Shown in pieces: positions 7,059 through 14,271 of a stretch of 19,437 nucleotides of DNA. Source of the stretch: Prevotella sp. CAG:1320 (lineage in GTDB: Bacteria; Bacteroidota; Bacteroidia; Bacteroidales; Bacteroidaceae); assembly GCA_000435635.1 (NCBI GenBank), contig FR882120.1, positions 11,036-30,472 of the forward strand. The letters run 5' to 3'. Position 1 is the stretch's first letter. Each line of letters starts with the position of its first letter. The translations under genes were made by a program, and so were the position numbers. The notes under the pieces were generated by a model, which ran no database searches, was not told the origin of the DNA, and saw nothing but the letters and a program-made list of their open reading frames with translations.

Positions 7059-9284
7059 ATGGCCAAAGGGAAAAAAGGAGGAAAACACCTCAACAAACGT
7101 GAGTTGGCGATATTGCTGGAAGACTATTTCCAGTCGAGACCCGAGAAGACTTGTTGTTTCAAGGATATATTCCGTGACCTGAAACTGAAAACCCATCCGC
7201 TCAAGATGCTTGCCATTGACATCATGGAGGAGATGGTATGGGATGATATGCTTACCAAGGTAAGCGATAACGCTTTTCGCCTGAATACCACCGGACAAGT
7301 GCAGGAAGGGAAGTTCGTGCGCAAGTTGAATGGCAAGAACTCTATCATTGCCGATGGCAGTGACAAGCCTATCTTCGTGGCGGAACGTAATTCCAAAGGC
7401 GCTTTGACAGGTGACCGTGTGCGTTTTTCCTATCTTGCCAGAAGAAAGAACCATATCCGCGAGGCGCAAGTCATCGAGGTGTTGAAGAGGGCCAAGGATA
7501 CCTTTGTGGGCAAGTTGCGTGTGGGCGAGGATATCGCTTACTTGGTACCTCAAAACGACGTGCTTGCCGCCAACATTATTATTCCCAGGCGCAAGCTGAA
7601 GGAAGGCAAGACGGGTGAGAAGGCGGTAGTGAAAATCACCAAATGGCCTGACGATGAGCAGAAGAACCCTATAGGAGAGGTTGTGGACGTGCTGGGCGTA
7701 CAGGGAGAGAATGACGTGGAAATGAACGCTATTCTCGCCCAGTATGGTTTGCCCTATAAATATCCCAAGAACGTGGAGGAAGCAGCCAACCATATCTCAG
7801 GCGAGATTACGCCACAAGACCTTGCCGAGAGGGAAGACTTCCGTGATGTCTTCACTTGCACCATAGACCCTAAAGACGCCAAGGACTTCGATGACGCTTT
7901 GTCCATACAGAAGTTGGAGAACGGATTGTGGCAAGTGGGTGTCCATATCGCTGACGTAAGCCATTATGTCACGGAAGGAAGTGTGATAGACAAGGAAGCG
8001 GAGCAGCGTGCCACGAGTGTTTACTTGGTGGATCGCACTATTCCGATGCTTCCCGAAAGGCTGTGCAATTTTATCTGCTCTTTGCGCCCCAATGAAGAGA
8101 AGCTGACCTATAGTGTCATCTTCGACATGGATGAAGATGCCAACGTGAGGGCATATCGCATCGTGCATACGGTCATCAAGAGCAACCGCCGTTATGCCTA
8201 TGAAGAGGTGCAGCAGTTATTGGAAGAAAACGGCGTGGTAGACGGAACGGGACAGCCCGCTCCTGAATTACCAGCGGGGACGCATTATAAAGGCGAGAAC
8301 GCTGACCAACTGATTACCCTTGACCGCTTGGCCAAGAAGTTGAGGGCGGAAAGATTCAAGAATGGTTCCGTGAAGTTTGACTCCGAGGAGCTGCATTTTG
8401 ATATAGACGAAAAGGGCAAACCTATTCGTTGCTATGTGAAACGCTCCAAGGATGCCAATAAGCTGATAGAGGAGTTCATGCTCTTGGCCAACCGCTACGT
8501 GGCGGAGAGCGTGGGCAAGGTGGCAAGGGGAAAACGCCCCAAGACTTTGCCTTATCGTATCCACGACAATCCTGACCCGCAGAAGCTGGAGACGTTGCGG
8601 GAGTTTATCGTGAAGTTTGGTTATCGCCTGAAGAGCACCAGCACCAAGGGTGCGGCAGCCCGTAGCCTGAACAAGTTGATGGACGAGACGCAAGGCAAGC
8701 CGGAGCAGAAAATGATACAGCACGTGGCTTTGCGGGCCATGATGAAGGCGAAATACTCTGTCCACAATATCGGTCACTTCGGTCTGGCTTTCGACTACTA
8801 CACCCATTTCACCTCGCCTATACGCCGTTATCCCGACACCATGGTCCACAGGCTGTTGACCCGCTATGCCCAGGGAGGCCGCTCCGCCAACGAGAAGCAT
8901 TATGAGGAATTGTGCGAACATTGCTCCGACATGGAGCAGGTGGCCGCCAACGCGGAGCGGGACTCCATTAAGTACAAGATGGTGGAGTTCATGGCCGACA
9001 AGATAGGCGAGGTGTATGATGCCCACGTGAGTGGCATCACGAGCTATGGTGTTTACGCTGAGATAGACGACAACCACTGCGAGGGACTGGTGTCCATACA
9101 AGACCTGGACGACGACTACTATGACTTCGACGAGAAGAACTTCTGTCTGGTGGGCCGTCGCAGACATCATAAATACCAGTTGGGCGATCCTATTCGTATT
9201 CGTGTGGCCAAAGCCAATACCGAGAAAAAGCAGTTGGACTTCGTGCTGGCGTCCTCTTCGTTGGCATCAGGCAAGCGGAGATAA
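7059..9284 (+). CDS. rnr: Ribonuclease R (RNB-family 3'-5' exoribonuclease)
   Basis: A 741-residue hydrolytic exoribonuclease that degrades structured RNA 3' to 5'. A Lys-rich N-terminus (MAKGKKGGKHLNKRE) leads into a winged-helix-like region and two cold-shock-type domains (about residues 80-240). The RNB catalytic domain follows, with the metal-binding acidic motif IDPKDAKDFDDALS (D270, D276, D278, D279). The GLAFDYYTHFTSPIRRYPD motif lies at about 575-595, and a C-terminal S1 domain at about 655-735. The ATG at 7059 is preferred; the frame is open upstream to 6936, but those residues are hydrophobic and would overlap the divergent promoter. Only 23 bases separate its stop from the GT4 gene, and no terminator is visible, so read-through into the glycosyltransferases is likely. 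Confidence 0.96.
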   Translation: MAKGKKGGKHLNKRELAILLEDYFQSRPEKTCCFKDIFRDLKLKTHPLKMLAIDIMEEMVWDDMLTKVSDNAFRLNTTGQVQEGKFVRKLNGKNSIIADGSDKPIFVAERNSKGALTGDRVRFSYLARRKNHIREAQVIEVLKRAKDTFVGKLRVGEDIAYLVPQNDVLAANIIIPRRKLKEGKTGEKAVVKITKWPDDEQKNPIGEVVDVLGVQGENDVEMNAILAQYGLPYKYPKNVEEAANHISGEITPQDLAEREDFRDVFTCTIDPKDAKDFDDALSIQKLENGLWQVGVHIADVSHYVTEGSVIDKEAEQRATSVYLVDRTIPMLPERLCNFICSLRPNEEKLTYSVIFDMDEDANVRAYRIVHTVIKSNRRYAYEEVQQLLEENGVVDGTGQPAPELPAGTHYKGENADQLITLDRLAKKLRAERFKNGSVKFDSEELHFDIDEKGKPIRCYVKRSKDANKLIEEFMLLANRYVAESVGKVARGKRPKTLPYRIHDNPDPQKLETLREFIVKFGYRLKSTSTKGAAARSLNKLMDETQGKPEQKMIQHVALRAMMKAKYSVHNIGHFGLAFDYYTHFTSPIRRYPDTMVHRLLTRYAQGGRSANEKHYEELCEHCSDMEQVAANAERDSIKYKMVEFMADKIGEVYDAHVSGITSYGVYAEIDDNHCEGLVSIQDLDDDYYDFDEKNFCLVGRRRHHKYQLGDPIRIRVAKANTEKKQLDFVLASSSLASGKRR

Positions 9285-9307
9285 TCTAGTTAGCGGAAAG
9301 GAATGGC

Positions 9308-10579
9308 ATGAGAGTACTTCTCGTTAATACCAGTGAGCGGACAGGTGGCGCGGCTGTGGCTACCAATCGCCTGATGGACGCGCTCAACAATAACGGCGTA
9401 AAATGTAAAATGCTGGTTAGGGATAAGCTGACCGACGATATCACCGTGGCCACCTTGCCCCGTTCGCCTTTGCTGAAGTGGAACTTTCTATGGGAAAGAT
9501 TGCGCATCTTTCTTTCGCTGAGGTTCAGGAAACAGCATCTATGGGAGGTGGATTCCGCTCAATGCGGTTCCGATATTACTTCACTTCGTGAGTTCAAGGA
9601 AGCAGACGTGATTCATCTCTCATGGATAAACCAGGGCATGCTTTCCATGGCGGATATCAAGAAGATATTGCGCAGCGGCAAGCCAGTGGTGTGGACGATG
9701 CATGACCTATGGCCCGCCACGGGTATTTGCCATTACGCTCGTGGTTGCGATAAGTACAAGACAGGATGCGGAGATTGCCCCTTGTTGCCTGGGGGGCATC
9801 AGCGAGACCTCTCCTCTAAGGTGTGGAAGCGGAAACTGTCGGCTTACCAAGGACAGTTGATACATTTCGTGGCTTGCAGCAAATGGCTGGAAAGGGAAGC
9901 CAAGCAGAGCGGGCTGCTCGCCGGGCAGCGGGTGACAAGCATCCCCAATCCTATCGACACTCATGTATACCATCCAAAAGATAAGGCGCAAGCCCGCAAG
10001 GATTGTGGTTTGCCACAAGACAAGAAGCTGATGTTGTTTGTTTCCCAACGGGTCACTGACCCCAGGAAAGGGCTGGACTATTTTGTGGAGGCGATAGACA
10101 AGTTGGTGGCAAGCCATCCCGAGGCCAAGGAGAAAATGGGAGTCGTTATCTTGGGGGGACGTTCAGAGGAGGTCGCCGACCGCTTGGCATTGCCGGCCTA
10201 TCCATTGGGATATGTCAACGACGAGAAGCATATTGTCAGTGTCTATAATTCCGCGGATGCTTTTGTGTTGCCGTCATTGGAAGACAATCTGCCAAATACC
10301 ATCATGGAAGCGATGGCTTGTGGAGTGCCTTGCGTGGCGTTCCGCGTGGGAGGTATCCCAGAGATGATAGACCATAAGCGGGATGGCTATGTGGCGGGAT
10401 ATCGACAGGTGGAAGACTTGGCCCAGGGAATCCATTGGGTATTGATGGAGGCCGACCACGAGGAACTTTCCCGCATGGCTTTACACAAGGTGGCGATCAA
10501 GTATTCGCAACACGCCGTGGCGGTGGAATACATTGAGACATACAATCATGCCATGGCTTTCAAGAAATGCGGCATATGA
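9308..10579 (+). CDS. GT4-family glycosyltransferase (GT-B fold)
   Basis: A 423-residue retaining glycosyltransferase. The N-terminal domain starts MRVLLVNTSERTGGAAVATN, with the Gly-rich donor/acceptor loop at residues 12-16. The C-terminal Glycos_transf_1 domain begins near the IPNPID stretch (about residue 215), followed by the FVSQRV strand and the family motif PSLEDNLPNTIMEAMACG, in which E334 is the conserved glutamate and D326 takes the place of the usual first Glu, then VGGIPEMI. A SD-like purine run (GGAAAGGA) lies about 6-13 bases before the ATG. It sits after rnr and overlaps the GT2 gene by four bases, so the two transferases are probably made together and may act on one glycan. 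Donor and acceptor are unknown. Confidence 0.92.
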   Translation: MRVLLVNTSERTGGAAVATNRLMDALNNNGVKCKMLVRDKLTDDITVATLPRSPLLKWNFLWERLRIFLSLRFRKQHLWEVDSAQCGSDITSLREFKEADVIHLSWINQGMLSMADIKKILRSGKPVVWTMHDLWPATGICHYARGCDKYKTGCGDCPLLPGGHQRDLSSKVWKRKLSAYQGQLIHFVACSKWLEREAKQSGLLAGQRVTSIPNPIDTHVYHPKDKAQARKDCGLPQDKKLMLFVSQRVTDPRKGLDYFVEAIDKLVASHPEAKEKMGVVILGGRSEEVADRLALPAYPLGYVNDEKHIVSVYNSADAFVLPSLEDNLPNTIMEAMACGVPCVAFRVGGIPEMIDHKRDGYVAGYRQVEDLAQGIHWVLMEADHEELSRMALHKVAIKYSQHAVAVEYIETYNHAMAFKKCGI

Positions 10580-11352
10580 TACAGTTTACGGTTATCACGT
10601 GCGTTTACAACGCCGAGTCTGTCTTGCAGCGTACACTTGACAGCGTGCGCCATCAATCCTATCATGCCATTGAGCATCTTATTATCGATGGCGCTTCCAC
10701 GGATGCCACGCTGCGCGTGGCGAAAGACTATCAGTCGCGTTCCATGGAGGAAGAAACCAATCACGATGTGGTCATCTACTCAGAGCCCGACAAAGGTCTC
10801 TATGATGCCATGAATAAGGGAATCGCCCGCGCCACGGGGGATTACCTGGTGTTTCTCAATGCCGGGGATACTTTCCCCGCCGACGATACCCTGGAGATGG
10901 CGGCGGGATGTGTAGGCGAAGCGGAGGAGTTGCCCGCCGTGCTCTATGGTGACACCCATATCGTGGACGAAGGTGGTCGTTTCTTGCGTGTCCGCAGGTT
11001 GAGGCCGCCACGCAAGTTGACTTGGCGTTCTTTCTCCCGAGGCATGCTGGTATGCCACCAGAGTTTCTACGCTCTCAGGACAATAGCCAGAGACGTGCCT
11101 TATGATACCAGCTATCGTTACTCGGCTGACGTAGACTGGTGTATCCGTGTGATGAAAGAAGGTAAGCGCAGGGGGTTAGGCATGCGAAACACCCAGTTGG
11201 TATTGACCAATTTCCTTGATGGCGGCATGACCTCGCGATATCATCGAGCCTCGCTCAAGGAGCGTTTTCGGGTGATGTGCAAACACTATGGGTTGTTCGT
11301 CACCTTGTCTATGCACGGCTGGTTCTTGCTGCGTGCCCTTTGGAAGAGATAG
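10576..11352 (+). CDS. GT2-family glycosyltransferase (GT-A fold)
   Basis: A 258-residue inverting glycosyltransferase. The N-terminus MIQFTVITCVYNAESVLQRT is the classic GT2 opening. DGASTDAT at about residues 38-45 corresponds to the usual DGSSDDGT nucleotide-binding motif. EPDKGLYDAMNKGIARATGD and then LVFLNAGD supply the DxD-equivalent region at about 75-100. I chose the ATG at 10576, which overlaps the GT4 stop as ATGA, over the ATG three codons upstream at 10567. It resembles WcaA/WcaE-like transferases of exopolysaccharide or LPS clusters; the acceptor cannot be named. It is followed by a 172-bp gap with a very long hairpin, likely the end of the rnr-GT4-GT2 transcript. Confidence 0.92.
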   Translation: MIQFTVITCVYNAESVLQRTLDSVRHQSYHAIEHLIIDGASTDATLRVAKDYQSRSMEEETNHDVVIYSEPDKGLYDAMNKGIARATGDYLVFLNAGDTFPADDTLEMAAGCVGEAEELPAVLYGDTHIVDEGGRFLRVRRLRPPRKLTWRSFSRGMLVCHQSFYALRTIARDVPYDTSYRYSADVDWCIRVMKEGKRRGLGMRNTQLVLTNFLDGGMTSRYHRASLKERFRVMCKHYGLFVTLSMHGWFLLRALWKR

Positions 11353-11389
11353 TCTTCTTCCCTAGGGCCAGAACAGGACACTCTTTGGA

Positions 11390-11469
11390 GCAGTAGTATT
11401 GAAATTGAATATCAGTAGTACTGCGATCGGGTTTGAAGTACTACTGATATTCAATTTCAGTACTACTGC
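11390..11469. repeat. 80-bp inverted repeat with 33-bp arms (long hairpin)
   Basis: Left arm 11390-11422 and right arm 11437-11469 are reverse complements except at 11399/11460, a T-G pair that would be a G-U wobble in RNA. The loop is 14 bases (11423-11436). A run of five T follows at 11471-11475, so on the plus strand it can act as an intrinsic terminator after the GT2 gene. The arms are far longer than in ordinary terminators and are AT-rich. Each arm carries the ten-base motif CAGTAGTACT or a near copy at both ends (starts 11391 and 11413 on one strand, 11437 and 11459 in reverse), a 22-bp period. It could be a REP/MITE-type repeat, a terminator, or a regulatory site. The remainder of the 11353-11524 gap shows nothing further that I recognise. 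Confidence 0.85.
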
Positions 11470-11524
11470 GTTTTTGTCAGGACGCTTGGGTGATTGCGGA
11501 TGTTCCTATACATTATTATAATAT

Positions 11525-12259
11525 ATGGCAGAAGAGAGACGAAAAATGGCGATAGTCATGGGCGCGAGCAGTGGTATTGGGCAAGCCGTGGCGGAACGTT
11601 TGTTGCGCCGGGGATGGCAACTGGGCTTGGCCGCCAGGCGAGTGGAACCATTGCGCCAGTTGGCTGACCGCTATCCGGGACAAGTGGTGTATGCTGACGT
11701 GGATGTCAACAGCACGGCCGCTCCCATGGCGTTGCGTGAGTTAATAAGGCGCAATGGAGGCATGGACTTGTATTTCCACGCCTCGGGCATAGGCAAGCAA
11801 AACCCAGAATTGAATCCCGCTATAGAGCTGGACACCATGGAGACCAACGCCAAGGGATTTACCCGCATGGTGGGTGAGGCTTTTCGCTATTTCAGGGAAC
11901 AAGGCGGTGGTCACATCGCTTGCGTCACCTCCATTGCGGGCACCAAGGGGCTGGGACCCGCTCCTGCCTATAGTGCCACGAAAGCCTTGCAGAACACTTA
12001 CCTGCAAGCATTGGAGCAGTTGGCGAATAGCCAAAGCCTCAACATCCGCTTCACTGATTTGCGCCCTGGGTTTGTGGATACGCCTTTGCTTTCGGGTACA
12101 CATCATTATCCCCTGTTGCTTGATGTGGATTCCGTGGCGGATGACATCGTGCGCTCCGTCTTGCGGAAGCGTCATGTGCGGGTGATAGACTGGCGATGGC
12201 GTTGCGTGACAACTCTTTGGAAGCTGATTCCCAAGTGGATTTGGCGCAAGATGTTGTGA
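11525..12259 (+). CDS. Classical short-chain dehydrogenase/reductase
   Basis: A 244-residue NAD(P)-dependent oxidoreductase. The dinucleotide motif is GASSGIG at residues 13-19, the structural Asn is N108 (ETNAKG), the catalytic Ser is S136 (VTSIAG), and the catalytic pair is Y149 and K153 (YSATK). The usual NNAG motif is replaced by HASG at about 85-88. RPGFVDTPLL at about 180-189 is the standard PG region. Arg residues after the first strand (AARR) suggest NADPH preference. The first ATG (11525) is used here; an ATG at 11546 directly before the first beta strand is also possible and has a purine-rich GAGAGACGAAAA ahead of it. Substrate is unknown. It stands alone between the long hairpin and the PCMD gene; membership of fatty-acyl, sphingoid or sugar metabolism cannot be decided. 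Confidence 0.9.
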   Translation: MAEERRKMAIVMGASSGIGQAVAERLLRRGWQLGLAARRVEPLRQLADRYPGQVVYADVDVNSTAAPMALRELIRRNGGMDLYFHASGIGKQNPELNPAIELDTMETNAKGFTRMVGEAFRYFREQGGGHIACVTSIAGTKGLGPAPAYSATKALQNTYLQALEQLANSQSLNIRFTDLRPGFVDTPLLSGTHHYPLLLDVDSVADDIVRSVLRKRHVRVIDWRWRCVTTLWKLIPKWIWRKML

Positions 12260-12283
12260 AAACTATTATTTTTCGCCCGTTTT

Positions 12284-12315
12284 CTTGCGGGATAAAGAAA
12301 CTTAAACTATCTTTA
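12284..12315 (+). promoter_or_regulatory. Probable Bacteroidetes promoter for the surface cassette
   Basis: CTTG at 12284-12287 is followed after exactly 20 bases by TATCTTTA at 12308-12315. This is one mismatch to each element of the TTTG-N20-TAnnTTTG consensus. It lies just after the SDR stop and 18 bases before the proposed ATG of the PCMD gene, leaving a leader of about 10-15 bases. It suggests that the PCMD cassette is transcribed separately from the SDR gene. Confidence 0.45.
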
Positions 12316-12333
12316 CATACTTCTTTTAAGGCA

Positions 12334-13482
12334 ATGAGATTATATATGAGATTTTCCCACGTTCTTTTGGTTTGCGCGTTTTGCGCGATGTTGACTTCTT
12401 GTTTCAAGGAGGAACCGCTCAACGCGGAGTGTGATATTGAGTACGCTTATCTTCATTCAGATGACCCGAGTGTTACTTTTTTCCAGCCTTCAGACTCACT
12501 GGTGAGGGTGATTTCTAATACCAGTAGGATTGAGTTTGGCTTGAAGAAAGCCGACTTAACTGCTCTAGCTCCCCAATTTGTCCTCACAGAGGGGGCTACC
12601 ATCTCTCCCGAAAGTGGTTCCGTGCAAGATTTTAGCCAAGGTCCTGTTACTTACATTGTCACTTCCCAAGATGGGAGCTGGACAAGATCTTACCAAGTGC
12701 ATATTTACCAGAAGTCGAATACTACAGATGCCTTGTTTAGCTTTGAAACAACAAGGATGGATGAGACTAATCGCTACACAGAGTGGTATGAGATAACTGG
12801 AGATGGTCGCGAGGATAATATATGGGCTACGGGTAATGCAGGATTTGCTATTACTGCTGGAGATGCATTGCCCGAGGAATATCCTTCTAGCATATTGGAA
12901 GAGGGATATAATGGAAAGGGCGTACGTCTTGTTACTCGTAATACAGGAACTTTGGGTGTGTTGTTTCATATGCCAATTGCTGCGGGAAACTTGTTTACAG
13001 GAAGCTTTGATGCATTAGGAGCGTTGGGCAATGCCAGAAAAGGAACACTGTTTGGCACGCCTGTAAATAAAAAGCCTATCTCATTCTCAGGATATTATAA
13101 ATATACTCCTGGGGAAGTAATGACTGGTGAGGATAATCAGCCCATTCCGGGGAAAGAGGATAAAGGCGATATTTACGCTATACTCTATCGCAACACGGAT
13201 AGTGAAGGAAGCCCCTTTACGCTGGACGGGGATAACGTGAAGACCTCAGACCAAATCGTGGCCACGGCTCTTTTAGATGAGGTGAAAACCGCTACGGAGT
13301 GGACTCCTTTTGATATCAACTTCACGTACAAGGAACAATTGGATGAGCAAATCTTGCGTAACTATGGTTACAGCTTGGCCATCGTGTTCTCCTCCAGCAT
13401 CAACGGCGCCTACTTTGAGGGTGCTGTTGGTAGCACGCTCTGCATAGACGAGGTAAAAGTGAGTTACGAAATAACAGAATAG
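12334..13482 (+). CDS. PCMD-domain surface lipoprotein
   Basis: A 382-residue exported lipoprotein. The N-terminus has a hydrophobic stretch (HVLLVCAFCAMLTSC) with lipobox LTSC, so C23 should be lipidated. Residues of about 30-115 form a beta-rich Ig-like module ending in VTSQDGSWTRSYQVHI. From about 120 to the end is the 'putative carbohydrate metabolism' (PCMD) domain, recognisable by WYEITGDGREDNIWATGNAG, a YNGKGVRLVTR strand, SGYYKYTPGE, GDIYAILYRN and the closing LCIDEVKVSYE. The ATG at 12334 is chosen; the open frame continues upstream into the SDR gene, and M5 (12346) is an alternative start. The central part is more AT-rich than its surroundings. It is followed after 6 bases by a beta-barrel gene. 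PCMD proteins are widespread in Bacteroidetes with no settled activity; a glycan-binding role is only suggested by the family name. Confidence 0.88.
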   Translation: MRLYMRFSHVLLVCAFCAMLTSCFKEEPLNAECDIEYAYLHSDDPSVTFFQPSDSLVRVISNTSRIEFGLKKADLTALAPQFVLTEGATISPESGSVQDFSQGPVTYIVTSQDGSWTRSYQVHIYQKSNTTDALFSFETTRMDETNRYTEWYEITGDGREDNIWATGNAGFAITAGDALPEEYPSSILEEGYNGKGVRLVTRNTGTLGVLFHMPIAAGNLFTGSFDALGALGNARKGTLFGTPVNKKPISFSGYYKYTPGEVMTGEDNQPIPGKEDKGDIYAILYRNTDSEGSPFTLDGDNVKTSDQIVATALLDEVKTATEWTPFDINFTYKEQLDEQILRNYGYSLAIVFSSSINGAYFEGAVGSTLCIDEVKVSYEITE

Positions 13483-13488
13483 ACAGAT

Positions 13489-14247
13489 ATGAGAAGATAT
13501 ATTTTACTTTCGCTCCTTGCCCTTTGCTTGTTTGGGCAGGCGCAAGCGCAAAAGTTATTGGAGAATAATTCTTATTATATTCGCTTGGGCTATAACGTGG
13601 GAGGTACTGCTCCCGTGGGCATGCCCGCTACTATCAGGAGCCTGTCAAGATACACTTTGCAGCCCAACTTGCTCATTGGTGCGGATGTACACAAGCAGTA
13701 CGGCGACAGCAAATGGGGACTGATGGTGGGACTACACTTGGAGCAAAAAGACATGAAAGTGGATGCCCGCGTGAAAAACTATCACATGGCCATGCGCATC
13801 GGCAATGAAGCACCTGTGAGAGGTGTATTTACCGGTCAGGTGGTGAGTGAAGCGGGTTTGGGCATGGTAACCATTCCCGTATTGGCCACTTATGATATCA
13901 CCCCAAAGGTACGTATCAAAGCGGGTCCCTATGTTTCCTACGCTTACCAAACGGAGTTTAGTGGCTATGCCTACGATGGTTATATCCGCGAGAAGGATCC
14001 CACAGGCACCAAGGTGATGGTAGGCATCGGTGACGCAGCCAATGGCACTTACGATTTCTCAGACAGCATGCGCAATCTCTTCTTTGGCATAGACGTGGGT
14101 GCCGACTGGTATTTCTCCCGCCGTTGGGGAGCCTCGATAGACTTGTCGTGGGGACTGAATGGCATATTCAAGAGCAATTTCGATGTCATAGACGATACCC
14201 TTTACCCCATTTATGCGAATATCGGTGTGACCTATAAAATCAAATAA
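13489..14247 (+). CDS. Outer-membrane beta-barrel protein (porin-family, small barrel)
   Basis: A 252-residue exported protein. The signal peptide MRRYILLSLLALCLFGQAQA is probably cut after A20. The mature part shows alternating hydrophobic/polar strands with aromatic girdles (YYIRLGYNVGG, KWGLMVGLHLEQK, VRIKAGPYVSYAYQ, LFFGIDVGADWYF, WGASIDLSWGLNGIF) and ends YANIGVTYKIK, the type of C-terminal strand seen in outer-membrane barrels. Size and pattern fit the eight-strand or slightly larger OMP_b-brl/PorT-like families of Bacteroidetes. It starts 6 bases after the PCMD lipoprotein stop and 24 bases before the calycin-like gene, so all three are likely one transcript. The tight pairing suggests the barrel may anchor, export or partner with the lipoprotein; this is inference. 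Confidence 0.88.
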   Translation: MRRYILLSLLALCLFGQAQAQKLLENNSYYIRLGYNVGGTAPVGMPATIRSLSRYTLQPNLLIGADVHKQYGDSKWGLMVGLHLEQKDMKVDARVKNYHMAMRIGNEAPVRGVFTGQVVSEAGLGMVTIPVLATYDITPKVRIKAGPYVSYAYQTEFSGYAYDGYIREKDPTGTKVMVGIGDAANGTYDFSDSMRNLFFGIDVGADWYFSRRWGASIDLSWGLNGIFKSNFDVIDDTLYPIYANIGVTYKIK

Positions 14248-14271
14248 TTAATCATAAAGGAATAATAGCTT

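Noticed and set aside
8268..9170. 300-residue minus-strand open frame within rnr
   Set aside because: The RNB and S1 domains on the plus strand are unmistakable. The antisense frame has no motif and would lie wholly inside rnr.
12260..12296. Possible terminator CCCG...CGGG after the SDR gene
   Set aside because: The stem is only about 4 bp with a large AT-rich loop and no T-run after it. The same bases fit better as the upstream part of a promoter.
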